Position numbers and translations under genes: made by a program
Notes under the pieces: model-generated
What the model was told of the DNA's origin: nothing
Database searches by the model: none
The model's input: the letters and a program-made list of their open reading frames with translations, nothing else
Part shown: positions 17,523 to 26,565 of the stretch, piece after piece
Numbering within the stretch: position 1 is the first letter of the stretch
Layout: every line of letters starts with the position of its first letter
DNA from: Gluconacetobacter dulcium
GTDB lineage: Bacteria > Pseudomonadota > Alphaproteobacteria > Acetobacterales > Acetobacteraceae
Assembly (NCBI RefSeq): GCF_014174165.1
Contig: NZ_JABEQN010000008.1
Location: forward strand, 1-64,000
Reading direction: 5' to 3'
Length of the DNA: 64,000 bases

Positions 17523-17723
17523 TTAAGTTGTCAGGGACGCGGTGCATTCGCGGCCAGCATCTGTCAGAGCCATATTACCGTATTCGCCGTCGACCGGGCC
17601 ACCGCCGCGCAGCGCACGTTCCGTCTGGCCAGATGCACCGTGCATCGAACGGCCATGCAGGTGTTCCCACGGCGCACGGCCCCGGTAGAGGTTCACTAGG
17701 ACGCGCGCAATCGCCGGCGACAC
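17523..17723 (-). CDS. small winged-helix-like protein, short paralogue
   Basis: MSPAIARVLVNLYRGRAPWEH, then QTERALRGGG and MALTDAGRECTASL align with the protein at 14024-14344. It is 40 residues shorter, lacking the N- and C-terminal extensions, and GLV in the middle is replaced by GPVDG. It may be degraded or a minimal version. Confidence 0.45.
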   Translation of the reverse strand: MSPAIARVLVNLYRGRAPWEHLHGRSMHGASGQTERALRGGGPVDGEYGNMALTDAGRECTASLTT

Positions 17724-17741
17724 TCGGGTGGGAGTGGGAGC

Positions 17742-18094
17742 TTAATTGCTCGACGTCACCGCTGCCGGTCGCCGATCGATGCACGGGCTGCACAAGTCTG
17801 CCTCGACCCAATGACAGGCGAGGCCGGTCCGTTCGATGTAGCCGGAGCAATCATCCTCCATGCAGCCACCCGCGCGGCACGCACGGGTCGCATTGCAGGT
17901 AGGGCACGATGTCCCCGCTTGTTCTCCGCAACGGCCCAGCGGTCGGCAATCCAACCCATCTCATGCCCACACCGGCCGCAAACGAACCGGATCCCCTTTC
18001 CTGCGCCGGGCAGGTGGCCGACGTTGGCCACCCTCATTTTCGCCACGCGCGGGCGACGCGGCAAGTCGCTATTCGGAAACAGCATTTGGCTCAC
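17742..18094 (-). pseudogene. frameshifted cysteine-rich (zinc-ribbon) protein
   Basis: From 18094 the frame gives FVCGRCGHEMGWIADRWAVAE. A second frame then continues with SCPTCNATRACRAGGCMEDD and CHWVEADLCSPCIDRR to 17742. Joining the two near 17930 gives a coherent protein with several CxxC pairs, so a single indel has broken it. A programmed shift is possible but no slippery site is evident. Confidence 0.55.
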
Positions 18095-18129
18095 CGGAGC
18101 CTACGGGCGTTTCGTAACGCGTCACGATC

Positions 18130-18230
18130 GGTTCGAGTCACCCACCGTACTCCTCATCTTTTATGCGGCCGAACATGAAAAGGCATGACGTCCAGAAGGC
18201 ATTCCGGGGGCGGGATCAATGTCCAATCTG
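18130..18230 (-). pseudogene. remnant of module gene C
   Basis: On the minus strand WTLIPPP in one frame is followed in another frame by NAFWTSCLFMFG. This matches WLLIPPRPSNAFWTCCLFILG of the 199-residue protein at 14648-15247. It is too short and shifted to encode a product. Confidence 0.5.
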
Positions 18231-18263
18231 TGGCTTCAACTGCTTGCTGAGCGGGCGTCGCCA

Positions 18264-18422
18264 TCAATTGCTCCTGCACCGCCTACCGAAACCAATCCTC
18301 AGGATCGGCGGGGCCTCAGGCTGACGCGGCCAGGGCGGCCTGCCTGCGTCGGTCAAGGCCGCGATCTTCTTGCCCTCATTCATGGCCCAGGCGGCCACGC
18401 CGATGGCGATGACACGGCCCAC
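18264..18422 (-). CDS. 52-aa ORF (module copy 2, gene A)
   Basis: A GTG start follows an in-frame stop. GRVIAIGVAAWAMNEGKKI then AALTDAG resembles the 49-residue ORF at 15401-15550. It precedes the gene C remnant, in the same order and strand as copy 1. Function unknown and possibly no longer expressed. Confidence 0.35.
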   Translation of the reverse strand: MGRVIAIGVAAWAMNEGKKIAALTDAGRPPWPRQPEAPPILRIGFGRRCRSN

Positions 18423-18571
18423 TACCGTCGGCTAACCAGCAGGAATAATGGCGTCATGTTCAGCATTCCGGGCATCGGAGTGCAATATCTGATGACGCTC
18501 GTCGCCATCCTGCTTTTCAGGGCATCGCGGCCGAAGAAATCTGCATTATCTTCATGATCCCGACAGGCATC

Positions 18572-19372
18572 TCACCGCGTCATGAACAAATAGGCGCGCT
18601 GGATTTCGAAAAAATCGCGTGATTCAAAGGCGACCCGACACATGCCATGATGCCGGGCGCCCGGATACCAGTGGACGCGATAGGCATCATGCGACGTCGC
18701 GAAGGAGATCGTCAGTTCGTAGTGCGCATCCTGCGCAGGCAACAATGTGCCCAACGGGCGCGACAAGGCCTCGGCGACCGTCGCGCGGATGGCAGCGGTG
18801 GCACGAGCCGGAGTCATCGAGATGGTGGCGGGGCCAAGGCCGCGCATGGTTTCGGTCGTGTTGATGCCGGGAACCAGCGCCCGGGCATCGGCACAGATAT
18901 CATGATCGCCACTGAGAAAGGCCGAGGGCACCCCGTAGCGCGCGGCGCAGAGCGCATTCAGCAGGAATTCCGAGGCCGGCACGCCATTGAGCGTGACACA
19001 TGCGATGCGCGTCGTCGTGGTATGGGCCAGCGGATTGCCCTCGCTCCCCGCCCGGGCGTGATAGCCGGTATAGAGAGCAGCGTCGAAACTGTCATCGATG
19101 CCGAACATCATGCCGTCCGGATGGCCCGACCAGCCGCGCACTATCGTCACATCCTCGGGCAGGCGCTCCACAAGCAGGTTGCGGCCGCTTTCATGCGCGT
19201 CCTTCACCACAATCTCGGTGGCGCCGGCGGCGCGCGCCCCCGCGCAAGCGGCCACGACCTCATCGGTCATCAGGGTGCGATAGGCCGGATAATCGGCATG
19301 CAGGCGATCGGTCTCGCTCCACGCGGTAATGCCGGCCGTGCCTTCCATGTCGGCACTGATGAAGATTTTCAT
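18572..19372 (-). CDS. M55-family D-aminopeptidase (DppA-like)
   Basis: The start ATG 19372 overlaps the preceding stop (ATGA). The 266-residue product begins [18 protein letters not shown], whose D-x-E pair is a zinc ligand set in the DppA family. Further features are VVKDAHESGRN, GYHARAGS, FLSGDHD and a C-terminal region starting HYELTISFA. DppA enzymes release D-amino acids such as D-Ala from peptides. As the last gene of the operon it would act on imported D-peptides in the cytoplasm; no signal peptide is present. Confidence 0.9.
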   Translation of the reverse strand: MKIFISADMEGTAGITAWSETDRLHADYPAYRTLMTDEVVAACAGARAAGATEIVVKDAHESGRNLLVERLPEDVTIVRGWSGHPDGMMFGIDDSFDAALYTGYHARAGSEGNPLAHTTTTRIACVTLNGVPASEFLLNALCAARYGVPSAFLSGDHDICADARALVPGINTTETMRGLGPATISMTPARATAAIRATVAEALSRPLGTLLPAQDAHYELTISFATSHDAYRVHWYPGARHHGMCRVAFESRDFFEIQRAYLFMTR

Positions 19373-20418
19373 GCGATCGGGTCCTCTCTCAGCCAGTCGG
19401 ACAGGGATGGAAAAAGACGCCCGTCGCGGCCCGGCGTCGCCGGGGCCGCGCACAGCGCGTTCAGCACCGCCTCCTGCGTGGCCTCGGCGGCGGCGCGGAA
19501 GGGCAGGTCGATCAGCGGTTCGGCGATCCGCGTGACGGCGGCGAAGGGTGCCGCGGCATCATGCGCGACCCGGTCGGCGGTGGTGAAGCACAGGGCGATA
19601 TCGCCGCTGCCATGGCCCCAGAACGCGCCCAGCCGCGCCAGCCCCGCCGCCGCCCGCCGCGCCACGCGGGCCAGCTGGCGGTCGTCGAGCGGCAGGTCGG
19701 TGCCCAGGATCACGATGACCGAGCCGCGTTCCGGCACGGCCGCCCCATCAGGGCCGGGGCGCCGCCCGTCGGGCAGCACCAGGTCGCCCGGCACGCCGAA
19801 ATTCGCCAGCACCAGCGCCCCCAGCGTAAAGGCGCGCCCATCGAGCGTCATCAGGCGCGAGGCGGTGCCGATCCCGGCCTTGAAGCCGAACGCCGTCATC
19901 CCGGTCCCGGCGCCGACGGCACCCTCTTCCACCGGGCCCGGCCCGGCGGCCTCCAGCGCGGCATATGCATCCGCGCCCGTGACGGCAAGGGCCTGGATAT
20001 CGTTGATCGCCCCGTCATTGCATTCAAAGACCAGCGGATTGACGGTCGCGGTCGCGCGGCCGATGCTGGGGTTCGCGGCTATGGCGCGGCGGACCAGCGC
20101 ATCGGCGCAGGAACCGACGCCGAACGTGTTGGTCAGCAGGATCGGCGTCTCGACGGTGCCGAGTTCGCGCACCTGGATCAGCCCGGCCGACTTGCCGAAC
20201 CCGTTGACGATGTCCACCCCCGCCCGGATCTTCTCGCGAAACAGGTCGCCCCCATGCGGCAGGATCGCCGTCACGCCGGTCGCGATCCCGTCCCGGCGAA
20301 TCGTGCGATGCCCGACCGCGACGCCCGGCAGGTCGGTCAGCGCGTTCAGCGGGCCGGGCGGCAGCCGCCCCGGCGGAATCAGGCCGAAATCGCGCGCGCG
20401 GGGGCAGGGCAGGCTCAC
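19369..20418 (-). CDS. P1-family aminopeptidase (DmpA/BapA, L-aminopeptidase/D-esterase)
   Basis: The 349-residue product starts with [17 protein letters not shown]. It has the self-processing site region [15 protein letters not shown], whose conserved position is usually an N-S/N-x nucleophile; here the residues at the junction are [12 protein letters not shown], with serine after glycine. P1 enzymes are Ntn hydrolases cleaving D- or beta-amino acid amides and peptides. Both ends overlap neighbours by 4 bases. No signal peptide is seen, so it is probably cytoplasmic. Confidence 0.9.
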   Translation of the reverse strand: MSLPCPRARDFGLIPPGRLPPGPLNALTDLPGVAVGHRTIRRDGIATGVTAILPHGGDLFREKIRAGVDIVNGFGKSAGLIQVRELGTVETPILLTNTFGVGSCADALVRRAIAANPSIGRATATVNPLVFECNDGAINDIQALAVTGADAYAALEAAGPGPVEEGAVGAGTGMTAFGFKAGIGTASRLMTLDGRAFTLGALVLANFGVPGDLVLPDGRRPGPDGAAVPERGSVIVILGTDLPLDDRQLARVARRAAAGLARLGAFWGHGSGDIALCFTTADRVAHDAAAPFAAVTRIAEPLIDLPFRAAAEATQEAVLNALCAAPATPGRDGRLFPSLSDWLREDPIA

Positions 20419-21161
20419 AGCCGGCCGGCCTTGACCAGGTCGCGCAGGAAGGCGCGGGTCTTCTCCTGCCGGGGGGCGCCGAAAATCTCGGCGGGCGTGC
20501 CTTCCTCATGGACCTGCCCCTGATAGAGGAAGCAGACCCGGTCCGAGACTTCGCGCGCGAAACCCATCTCGTGGGTGGCCAGGATCATGGTCATGCCGCC
20601 CGCCGCCAGGTCGCGCACCAGGTCCAGCACCTCGGCCACCAGTTCCGGGTCCAGCGCCGAGGTGATCTCGTCGAGCAGCAGCAGCATCGGGTTCATCATC
20701 AGAGCGCGGACGATGGCCACGCGCTGCTGCTGGCCGCCGGACAGGCGGTCGGGGTAATCGTGCGCCTTGTGGGCCAGGCCGACCCGCTCCAGCAGCGCCA
20801 TGGCGCGGTCGGTCGCCTCGGCGCACGACTGGCCCAGCAGGGTCATGGGCGCGAGAATCGTGTTGCGCAGCACCGTCATGTGCGGAAACAGGTTATAAGC
20901 CTGGAAGACGATGCCGATATCGCGGCGCAGCCGGTCCAAGTCGACGCCCTCGCCGGTGATGCGCTCGCCATGGACCCGGATCTCGCCCGAGCTGGTTTCC
21001 TCCAGCCGGTTGATGCAGCGCAGCAGCGAGGATTTTCCGCATCCCGACGGGCCGATCAGGCAGACGACTTCATGTTCGTTCACCGAGAGCGAGAGGCCGG
21101 ACAGCACCTGGTGCGTCCCGTAATGCTTGGTGATGTCGTCGATTTCCAGAAGAGCCATCAT
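20415..21161 (-). CDS. amino-acid ABC transporter ATP-binding protein (GlnQ type)
   Basis: The 248-residue ATPase has Walker [11 protein letters not shown]-loop FQAYNLFPH, signature LSGGQQQR, Walker [13 protein letters not shown] and switch [15 protein letters not shown] is typical of polar-amino-acid importers. Its product powers the permease encoded immediately upstream with a 4-base overlap. Confidence 0.95.
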   Translation of the reverse strand: MMALLEIDDITKHYGTHQVLSGLSLSVNEHEVVCLIGPSGCGKSSLLRCINRLEETSSGEIRVHGERITGEGVDLDRLRRDIGIVFQAYNLFPHMTVLRNTILAPMTLLGQSCAEATDRAMALLERVGLAHKAHDYPDRLSGGQQQRVAIVRALMMNPMLLLLDEITSALDPELVAEVLDLVRDLAAGGMTMILATHEMGFAREVSDRVCFLYQGQVHEEGTPAEIFGAPRQEKTRAFLRDLVKAGRL

Positions 21162-22246
21162 GCACCTCCCGCGCGGCGGCGGCGCTGCGCGCGTTGCGTC
21201 AGGCGGTCGACCAGCCGCGCCTGCGGAATCGTGATCGCCACGAACAGGATAGCAACCGTCGTGACGGCGGAAAGGTTGAAATTGTTGGCGGCGATGATCT
21301 TCGACTGGTTGAACGCATCGATGGTGCCGATCACCGAGACCAGCGCCGTGTCCTTCTGCAGGCTGATGCAGTCATTCATCAGCGGCGGCACGATGTTGCG
21401 CAGCGCGATGGGAATAACGACATGGCGCAGCGTCATGGCATGGCTGAAGCCGAGCGAGCGTGCCGCCGCGATCAGGCTGTGATGCACGCCCTCGATCCCG
21501 GCACGATAGATTTCCGACGTATAGGCGCCATAGGTCAGCGTCAGCGCGATGATCGCATAGGTGCTGGACGACAGCGCCGAGACCAGCGGCAGGTTGGTCA
21601 GCGGCAGGCCGAAACCGATCAGGTAGATGGTGATGACCGAAGGCAGGCCGCGAAACAGGTCGCAATAGGCGGTGGCCATCAGCCGCAGCGGCCGGCCGGC
21701 ATCGCCGGGCAGCGTGCGCGCGATGGCGATGACGAGCGCCCAGACCAGGATCAGCACCACCGAGACCGCGAAGATCACGATATTGGTCGTGAAGGCCGAC
21801 AGGATCTCGCCCGACGAATTGCGGATCAGCGCGAGGTCGAAGAAGGTCCGGCTGACGGCGGCATCGTTCAGCACCAGCAGCCATGCCAGGCCGGTTGCGA
21901 TCAGCAGGGCACAGGACCAGGCCAGCGCGTTCCACGACCGCAGCGAGGCTTGCGCGCCGAGTTCGCGCGCATGGTGGATTTCCACCGCCCGTCCCGCTCG
22001 CGCCGACAGGGCGACGGCCCGCGCGCCCAGCAACACGACATAGGCGGAAAGCAGGGCGAACAGCGCCGCCACCACGGCAATTTCCAGCCCGTTTCCCTGC
22101 CGGTAAGCATAGGCCACGATCCGCAGGATTGAAAACGCGATCAGGCCCGACGTCGCCAGCGCGACCAGCACGGAAAGCGCCGAACGCAGGCGGTGGATAT
22201 GGACCGGGCGCGGCACCCGCACGGTCTCGGTCATCGTCAGTGCCAT
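21158..22246 (-). CDS. amino-acid ABC transporter permease
   Basis: The ATG at 22246 overlaps the solute-binding gene by 10 bases; ATG 22234 is an alternative. The 362-residue product has two N-terminal membrane helices, a third around residue 110, and the HisM/GlnP-type domain with the EAA loop [20 protein letters not shown]. It is longer than typical 220-250-residue permeases because of the N-terminal extension, similar to AapQ/GltK-like variants. A single permease gene suggests a homodimer. Confidence 0.92.
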   Translation of the reverse strand: MALTMTETVRVPRPVHIHRLRSALSVLVALATSGLIAFSILRIVAYAYRQGNGLEIAVVAALFALLSAYVVLLGARAVALSARAGRAVEIHHARELGAQASLRSWNALAWSCALLIATGLAWLLVLNDAAVSRTFFDLALIRNSSGEILSAFTTNIVIFAVSVVLILVWALVIAIARTLPGDAGRPLRLMATAYCDLFRGLPSVITIYLIGFGLPLTNLPLVSALSSSTYAIIALTLTYGAYTSEIYRAGIEGVHHSLIAAARSLGFSHAMTLRHVVIPIALRNIVPPLMNDCISLQKDTALVSVIGTIDAFNQSKIIAANNFNLSAVTTVAILFVAITIPQARLVDRLTQRAQRRRRAGGA

Positions 22247-23085
22247 ACCGGTATCTCCGATGGCTTGAGGCTGTCCCAAAGCGGCGCCAGATAGGTCTGT
22301 TCCAGCGTGGCCAGCGTGCCCTCGGCGCGCATGTCCCCGATGATCCGGTTTATGACGGGGGTCTCCGGCGAATGAAGCGGCAGAACGGCTGCGATCGGCG
22401 TGTCCTCGTGGAACTGGCCAACGACCTTGAAGCGCCCCTGCGCAGCCCCGACCTGTGCCAGTACGACTGACAGGCTGGTGACGATTGCATCCACATTGCC
22501 CGCTGCTAGTGCCGTGAACATGGTGCCGGTATCGTCGAACGCAGAAAGCCGGCGGATTTTCAGCGTATCGCGCGCCCAGGTGGTCACGTTGGTGCCGATC
22601 TGCGTGCCGACGCGGACCCCGCGCAGCCCCGCCGCGTCGATCCGCGCATCGGCCCGCACCGCGACGCCATAGCTGTCCCAGGCATAGGGCGCCGAGAAGG
22701 TGACCAGGTCATGCGTGCGATGCCGCACCGACAGTAGGGCGAGCGCCAGATCGTAATCGCGGTTGCGCCCGGCGACCAGCGAGTCGAACGATGCATTGCG
22801 CAACACGACCTTGTCGAGCCCCAGCCGGTAGGCGATGTTCACGCCCAGGCAGAATTCGCGGCCGGACCTGATGCTGTCAGGCGAGTCGCCGTCAAATTCC
22901 CCGACCGCCGGCAGATTGATCAGCACCGTCAGCTGCCCCGGCACCACCGGCACGATATGGCGCGTCGCTTTCTGCCCGAACAGCCTGCATTGTCCATAGC
23001 CCTCGGCCGCCACGGCGGGACGAAGCACGAGGCTCGCGCATAGCGCGAACACGACGGGGCAGACCATGCGCCGCGCCGCCCTCAC
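22237..23085 (-). CDS. periplasmic amino-acid-binding protein
   Basis: The 282-residue product has a signal peptide (VVFALCASLVLRPAVA). The mature part has family-3 binding-protein features: YDLALALLSVRHRTHDLVTFSAPY, GVRVGTQIGTN and TMFTALAAGNVDAIVTS. It contains a cysteine in its first segment and another near FCLGVNIAY. It supplies the ABC importer encoded by the next two genes. Substrate specificity is unknown; a D-amino acid or D-peptide-derived ligand is inferred from the operon. Confidence 0.88.
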   Translation of the reverse strand: MRAARRMVCPVVFALCASLVLRPAVAAEGYGQCRLFGQKATRHIVPVVPGQLTVLINLPAVGEFDGDSPDSIRSGREFCLGVNIAYRLGLDKVVLRNASFDSLVAGRNRDYDLALALLSVRHRTHDLVTFSAPYAWDSYGVAVRADARIDAAGLRGVRVGTQIGTNVTTWARDTLKIRRLSAFDDTGTMFTALAAGNVDAIVTSLSVVLAQVGAAQGRFKVVGQFHEDTPIAAVLPLHSPETPVINRIIGDMRAEGTLATLEQTYLAPLWDSLKPSEIPVWH

Positions 23086-23945
23086 GAGCCGCTGGCCCCC
23101 GGTCCCAGCGCCGCCTCCAGATAATAATGCTGTAGCCGTCGGGTCATCGGGCCGGGCGCGCCGTCCCCGATCGAGGCCGCCCCTATCCGCACGACGGGCA
23201 TGACCAGCGAGGACGCACCGGTCTGGAACGCCTCAGCCGCCGCAATGGCCTCGTCGGGCGTGAAGCCCCGTTCCTCAAGCACCAGACCATGGCGCGCACA
23301 AAGGCCCAGCACCGCCTGGCGAGTGCAGCCGGCCAGGATGGCGCGGGAATTGGGCCGGGTGACGATCGTCCCGTCGTGGGTAATGATGAAGGCCGTCGAC
23401 GAGGCGCCTTCGGTGACCAGCCCGTCCTCGACGAACCAGACATCGGCGAAACCGTCAGCGCGCGCGTCGCGCTTGGCCAGTACCTGGCCGACCAGCATCG
23501 TCGTCTTGATGTCGCGCTGCACCCAGCGCGGATCGGCCATCAGTGCTACGCTGATCCCCTGTTGCTGCGCGGGCGTATCACGGATCGCCTTGCGCTGGGT
23601 GAATGCGAAAAAACTGGGCCGCAGATCGGCACGATACAGAAAATCACGGTCGGCCTCGCCCCTGCTGACCTGCAGATAGACCGTGCCTTCCGTCAGCGCG
23701 TTGCGCGCGATCAGCGTATGCTGGACCGCCTCGATCCCGGCACGCGGCAGCGGCATGGGAATCCCCAGTGCCGTCAGCGAACGTTCGAGACGGTCGAGAT
23801 GCAGTCCATTATCGATCATCCGCCCGTCAAGGACCACCGTGACCTCATAGATCGCGTCGCCGAACAGCGTGCCGCGGTTGAAGATCCCCAGCCGCGCCTC
23901 TTCCTCGGGCACATAGGCGCCCTCACAATATACAATCCGTTCCAT
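23082..23945 (-). CDS. class IV aminotransferase, D-amino-acid transaminase type
   Basis: The 287-residue product starts MERIVYCEGAYV; ATG 23957 would add four residues. PLP lysine K147 lies in RDIKTTML, the position of the D-alanine transaminase DIKS motif. Phosphate-binding features are EGASSTAFI and GCTRQAVL. The RGEADRDF segment lies in the specificity loop. It would transfer the amino group of imported D-amino acids to a keto acid. First gene of the six-gene operon with overlaps throughout. BCAT or ADC lyase cannot be excluded by motif alone. Confidence 0.85.
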   Translation of the reverse strand: MERIVYCEGAYVPEEEARLGIFNRGTLFGDAIYEVTVVLDGRMIDNGLHLDRLERSLTALGIPMPLPRAGIEAVQHTLIARNALTEGTVYLQVSRGEADRDFLYRADLRPSFFAFTQRKAIRDTPAQQQGISVALMADPRWVQRDIKTTMLVGQVLAKRDARADGFADVWFVEDGLVTEGASSTAFIITHDGTIVTRPNSRAILAGCTRQAVLGLCARHGLVLEERGFTPDEAIAAAEAFQTGASSLVMPVVRIGAASIGDGAPGPMTRRLQHYYLEAALGPGASGS

Positions 23946-24064
23946 ATGCGCCTTCATCAGAGGTGATTCACGAATTCACGCGATGGATGCTTGATGATCG
24001 CGCCCCATATAGCCAATCGCATTTTGGCACCAGGGTATTCCGTTTCGTACGCGCCGCCACGGGG

Positions 24065-24952
24065 CTAGCGGCCACGGAGGCGATGGTGATAGGTCAAAAA
24101 AACCGTCCGGGAGATGGCATTCAACACCTTGATCCCCGCCGCTTCGTCCGGCAGGCCGCAGCTGAGTTCCACCAGGATATAGTGCGTCCCGTTCGGCAGG
24201 AAGACGATCGCGGCATCGTTGCGTACGCCGTTGACCCACCCGGTCTTGTGGGCGACCTGCGTGTCGGCGGGCAGGCCGGGCGGAATGATGTCGTTGAAGG
24301 TCTGGCCAAGCATGATGCCGATCATCGCGCGGCTCTCGGCGGGGCCGATGATCGCACCACGGTCCAGCTTCTGCAGAAACCCGCCCAGCCCGCGCGCGGT
24401 CACGCGGTTGCGGATGCCCTTAGCATCGGCATCGAAATCCTCGATCATACGGCCGAAGGTAATCCCGTCCAGCCCCTGCTGCGCCACCACGCCACGGATC
24501 TGGATCACACCCAGCCGCTCGACCATCAGGTTGGTGGCGAGGTTGCTGCTGTACTGGATCATGACCCGCAGCAATTCGCGCACCGTGACCGGCCTACCGA
24601 CTTCGGCATAGAGCGGATCGTATGAATCCTCCTTTTGGTCGAGCGCGAAGCTGCCCGGGCCGACCAGCGAGTGAAAGCGGTTATGGACGACTATCGTCTC
24701 GTCCTGCTTCAGTGTGCCCTCGCGAAAGGCCGCATAGGCGGCGTCGAGGACAAACAGCTTGATCGTGCTGGCGGCGTTGATGGGCTCGTCACAGCGTAGG
24801 CAGACATCCGGCGTCTGCCCGGACTGTGCCGCATAGACGGCAAACGTCCCCGGCTGGCCCGCCGTGATCCGCGCGACCGAGTCCGTCAGCCCTTCCGCGC
24901 GGGCCGCCCCTCCCAGAAGAGCCACAGCGCACAAGGCGGCCCCGCTCCGCAT
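24065..24952 (-). CDS. class A beta-lactamase-like serine hydrolase
   Basis: The start ATG 24952 gives a signal peptide (MRSGAALCAVALLGGAARA). Motifs present are STIK (S62, K65), YSSN (S135, N137; equivalent of SDN, with Ser for Asp) and HKTG (K236). The equivalent of the Glu166 loop lies around residues 164-178 and is not standard, so this may be a penicillin-binding-like or D-peptide hydrolase rather than a true resistance enzyme. An inverted-repeat element ends 18 bases upstream, and the frame stays open through it. The 107-base gap from the aminotransferase gene suggests separate transcription. Confidence 0.85.
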   Translation of the reverse strand: MRSGAALCAVALLGGAARAEGLTDSVARITAGQPGTFAVYAAQSGQTPDVCLRCDEPINAASTIKLFVLDAAYAAFREGTLKQDETIVVHNRFHSLVGPGSFALDQKEDSYDPLYAEVGRPVTVRELLRVMIQYSSNLATNLMVERLGVIQIRGVVAQQGLDGITFGRMIEDFDADAKGIRNRVTARGLGGFLQKLDRGAIIGPAESRAMIGIMLGQTFNDIIPPGLPADTQVAHKTGWVNGVRNDAAIVFLPNGTHYILVELSCGLPDEAAGIKVLNAISRTVFLTYHHRLRGR

Positions 24953-24969
24953 CAGAAGCCGAAATATAG

Positions 24970-25132
24970 GAGCCTGTTTCAAAAGGCCCGCTGCTGGCGA
25001 CCCGACGCGCGCTTTCTGCGCTCCGAGGCTCACGACCATCAGGTCGCTCCGCTTCGGCATCCGAAAACCCACGCCGGGCGCGGTCCCACGGATCAATGCT
25101 CCCTCAGCAGCTGGGCATTTGAAACAGTCTCC
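24970..25132. mobile_element. 163-bp MITE-like inverted-repeat element
   Basis: The left end GGAGCCTGTTTCAAAAGGCC and the inverted right end GGAGACTGTTTCAAATGCCC match over about 25 bases with few mismatches. There is no transposase inside. The ends resemble IS5-group (IS1031-like) elements of acetic acid bacteria from memory. No clear target duplication was found, so the insertion may be old. It lies directly upstream of the beta-lactamase-like gene. Confidence 0.7.
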
Positions 25133-25317
25133 AAGTACCGGCACGGTCGATCCCCCCGCTGACAAATCGGTCATATTCCTCAATCGTTATAATCTTCATT
25201 TCCCCAGCAGACCAATTCATGGAGCTTGTTGGAGGTTAGCCTAGGGTTATGGCCTGTGGACGAAGTTTCGCCTCCTAAGCCTGCCGCGATCGGCTATGGA
25301 GGACGAAGCGGGCGATA

Positions 25318-25960
25318 ATGCAGCGGGACAGTGGCTGCTCGGTCATGGATACGGGCATGGTCATTTCGCGCCGGGGCGTGTTTGCAGCGGGGCGCGCGCT
25401 GGGTGCGGCGGCGATGGTCGCGGACGAACGCGCGGTCCTGCCACGCGCCGCATCGGCGGGCGACGCCCCGCCCTAGCTGCAATTCCGAGGGCCCAGGCTG
25501 GTGCCGCGGCACCTGCGCGTGGAGCATATTCCGGCGGCGGAAAATCCCGTCGCCGCGCCGCACGCAAGGCGGCCATTCCCTGATGATCTATAATTTCGGC
25601 GCCTACAGCCACCTGTTACTGTCCGAATTCCACGCCCCGCACCATCTCACATCGCTGCCCGTAAAGCCGATCATCAACTGCCCCGGCTATGCGGCGCGGG
25701 AATGGTCGCTTGATGACAGCGTTGTCCCCGTCCGGGGCCAGACGGCCTGGCTGCGGTCCAGGCCCGAGGCCCCGTAGGGCGTCGATAGCCGGGGTGCCAC
25801 CCTGCTGTCGAAGACGAGCGGCGTCATGATCCAGGCGGTGTACCTGAACCGGCTGGGTGAGATGACGGGCGTGGGCAACAATTTCGAACATCCCGCCCCG
25901 GCGGGGACCACAAGCGCTATCGGCGTGTTCGCGAGCCCATGCCATCGCGATGACCGTCAG
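25318..25960 (+). pseudogene. decayed D-amino-acid oxidase-like (DAO) gene
   Basis: An N-terminal Tat-like signal (MVISRRGVFAAGRALGAAAM) is followed by a stop at about 25476. A downstream fragment reads INCPGYAAREWSLDDSVVP and VRGQTAWL, both DAO hallmarks. After another stop at 25776, SRGATLLSKTSGVMIQ and GVGNNFEHP continue the family pattern. The FAD-binding N-terminal part is missing and several stops or shifts interrupt it. Confidence 0.7.
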
Positions 25961-26059
25961 CGCCTATGCCGTGACCAGAATCGGCGCGACGAGAGAAATG
26001 CCGAACAGACGGCTGAGCGGAAGGAGGCCGCCAGCACCGGTCTCGGCTCGCCCGCGCGC

Positions 26060-26460
26060 CGCTTGATCACGCTGTCCGATAGCATGCGACAAGAATATGT
26101 CGGCATCTATCGAGACGCCGGACGCGGACCGATCACCATCAGCCAGCGCGGGAAGGATCTGCGGGTGGCTTCAGCCACGCCGACGGGCTCGCGTGCATGC
26201 TCTCGGCCCTGCGGCATGACCTGTGCGTGTCCCGTTGGGACAACCGGGCGCAGGATGGCGCCGAAGACGCCTACGTGCAGTTCGAACGCGATCTCTCTGG
26301 CAAGGTGGGCGGCATGACCATGCGGGTGGTTCAATCCGATTTCAGCTTCGACGCGCAGGACCTCGATCCGAAAAAATGTACGCATGAAAGCTTTTCTTGG
26401 CTCTCTTTTTCCAAGAAAGAACAAAGCTTCTCCCACGTCCCTCTTAACCATGGGTTATAA
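26060..26460 (+). pseudogene. C-terminal remnant of a serine hydrolase
   Basis: MRQEYVGIYRDAGRGPITIS resembles the small beta-sandwich domain at the end of beta-lactamase-related hydrolases. A second frame continues with WDNRAQDGAEDAYVQFERD and GKVGGMTMRVVQSDFSF, the usual closing strands. The two frames are shifted and no catalytic domain is present. Confidence 0.5.
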
Positions 26461-26565
26461 GAAACCGTCCTCTTTTGCATTGGCCGGAATCATCCGGCTC
26501 TTCTAGGCTCGGTCCATTCATGTCGGTGCGCCGACGCGCCCACTCTATCGATATTCAGGACTTCC

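Noticed and set aside
18647-20434. 595-codon plus-strand open frame
   Set aside because: It lies opposite the M55 and P1 peptidase genes, which have clear motifs and coupled starts; its protein is Arg/Pro/Ala-rich antisense sequence.
24953-25183. N-terminal extension of the beta-lactamase-like protein
   Set aside because: It would be encoded by the MITE and would place the signal peptide inside the protein; ATG 24952 gives a normal exported enzyme.
26396-26416. Hairpin CTTGG...CCAAG as a terminator
   Set aside because: The loop is T-rich but no T-run follows the stem on the plus strand and the stem is only 5 bp.
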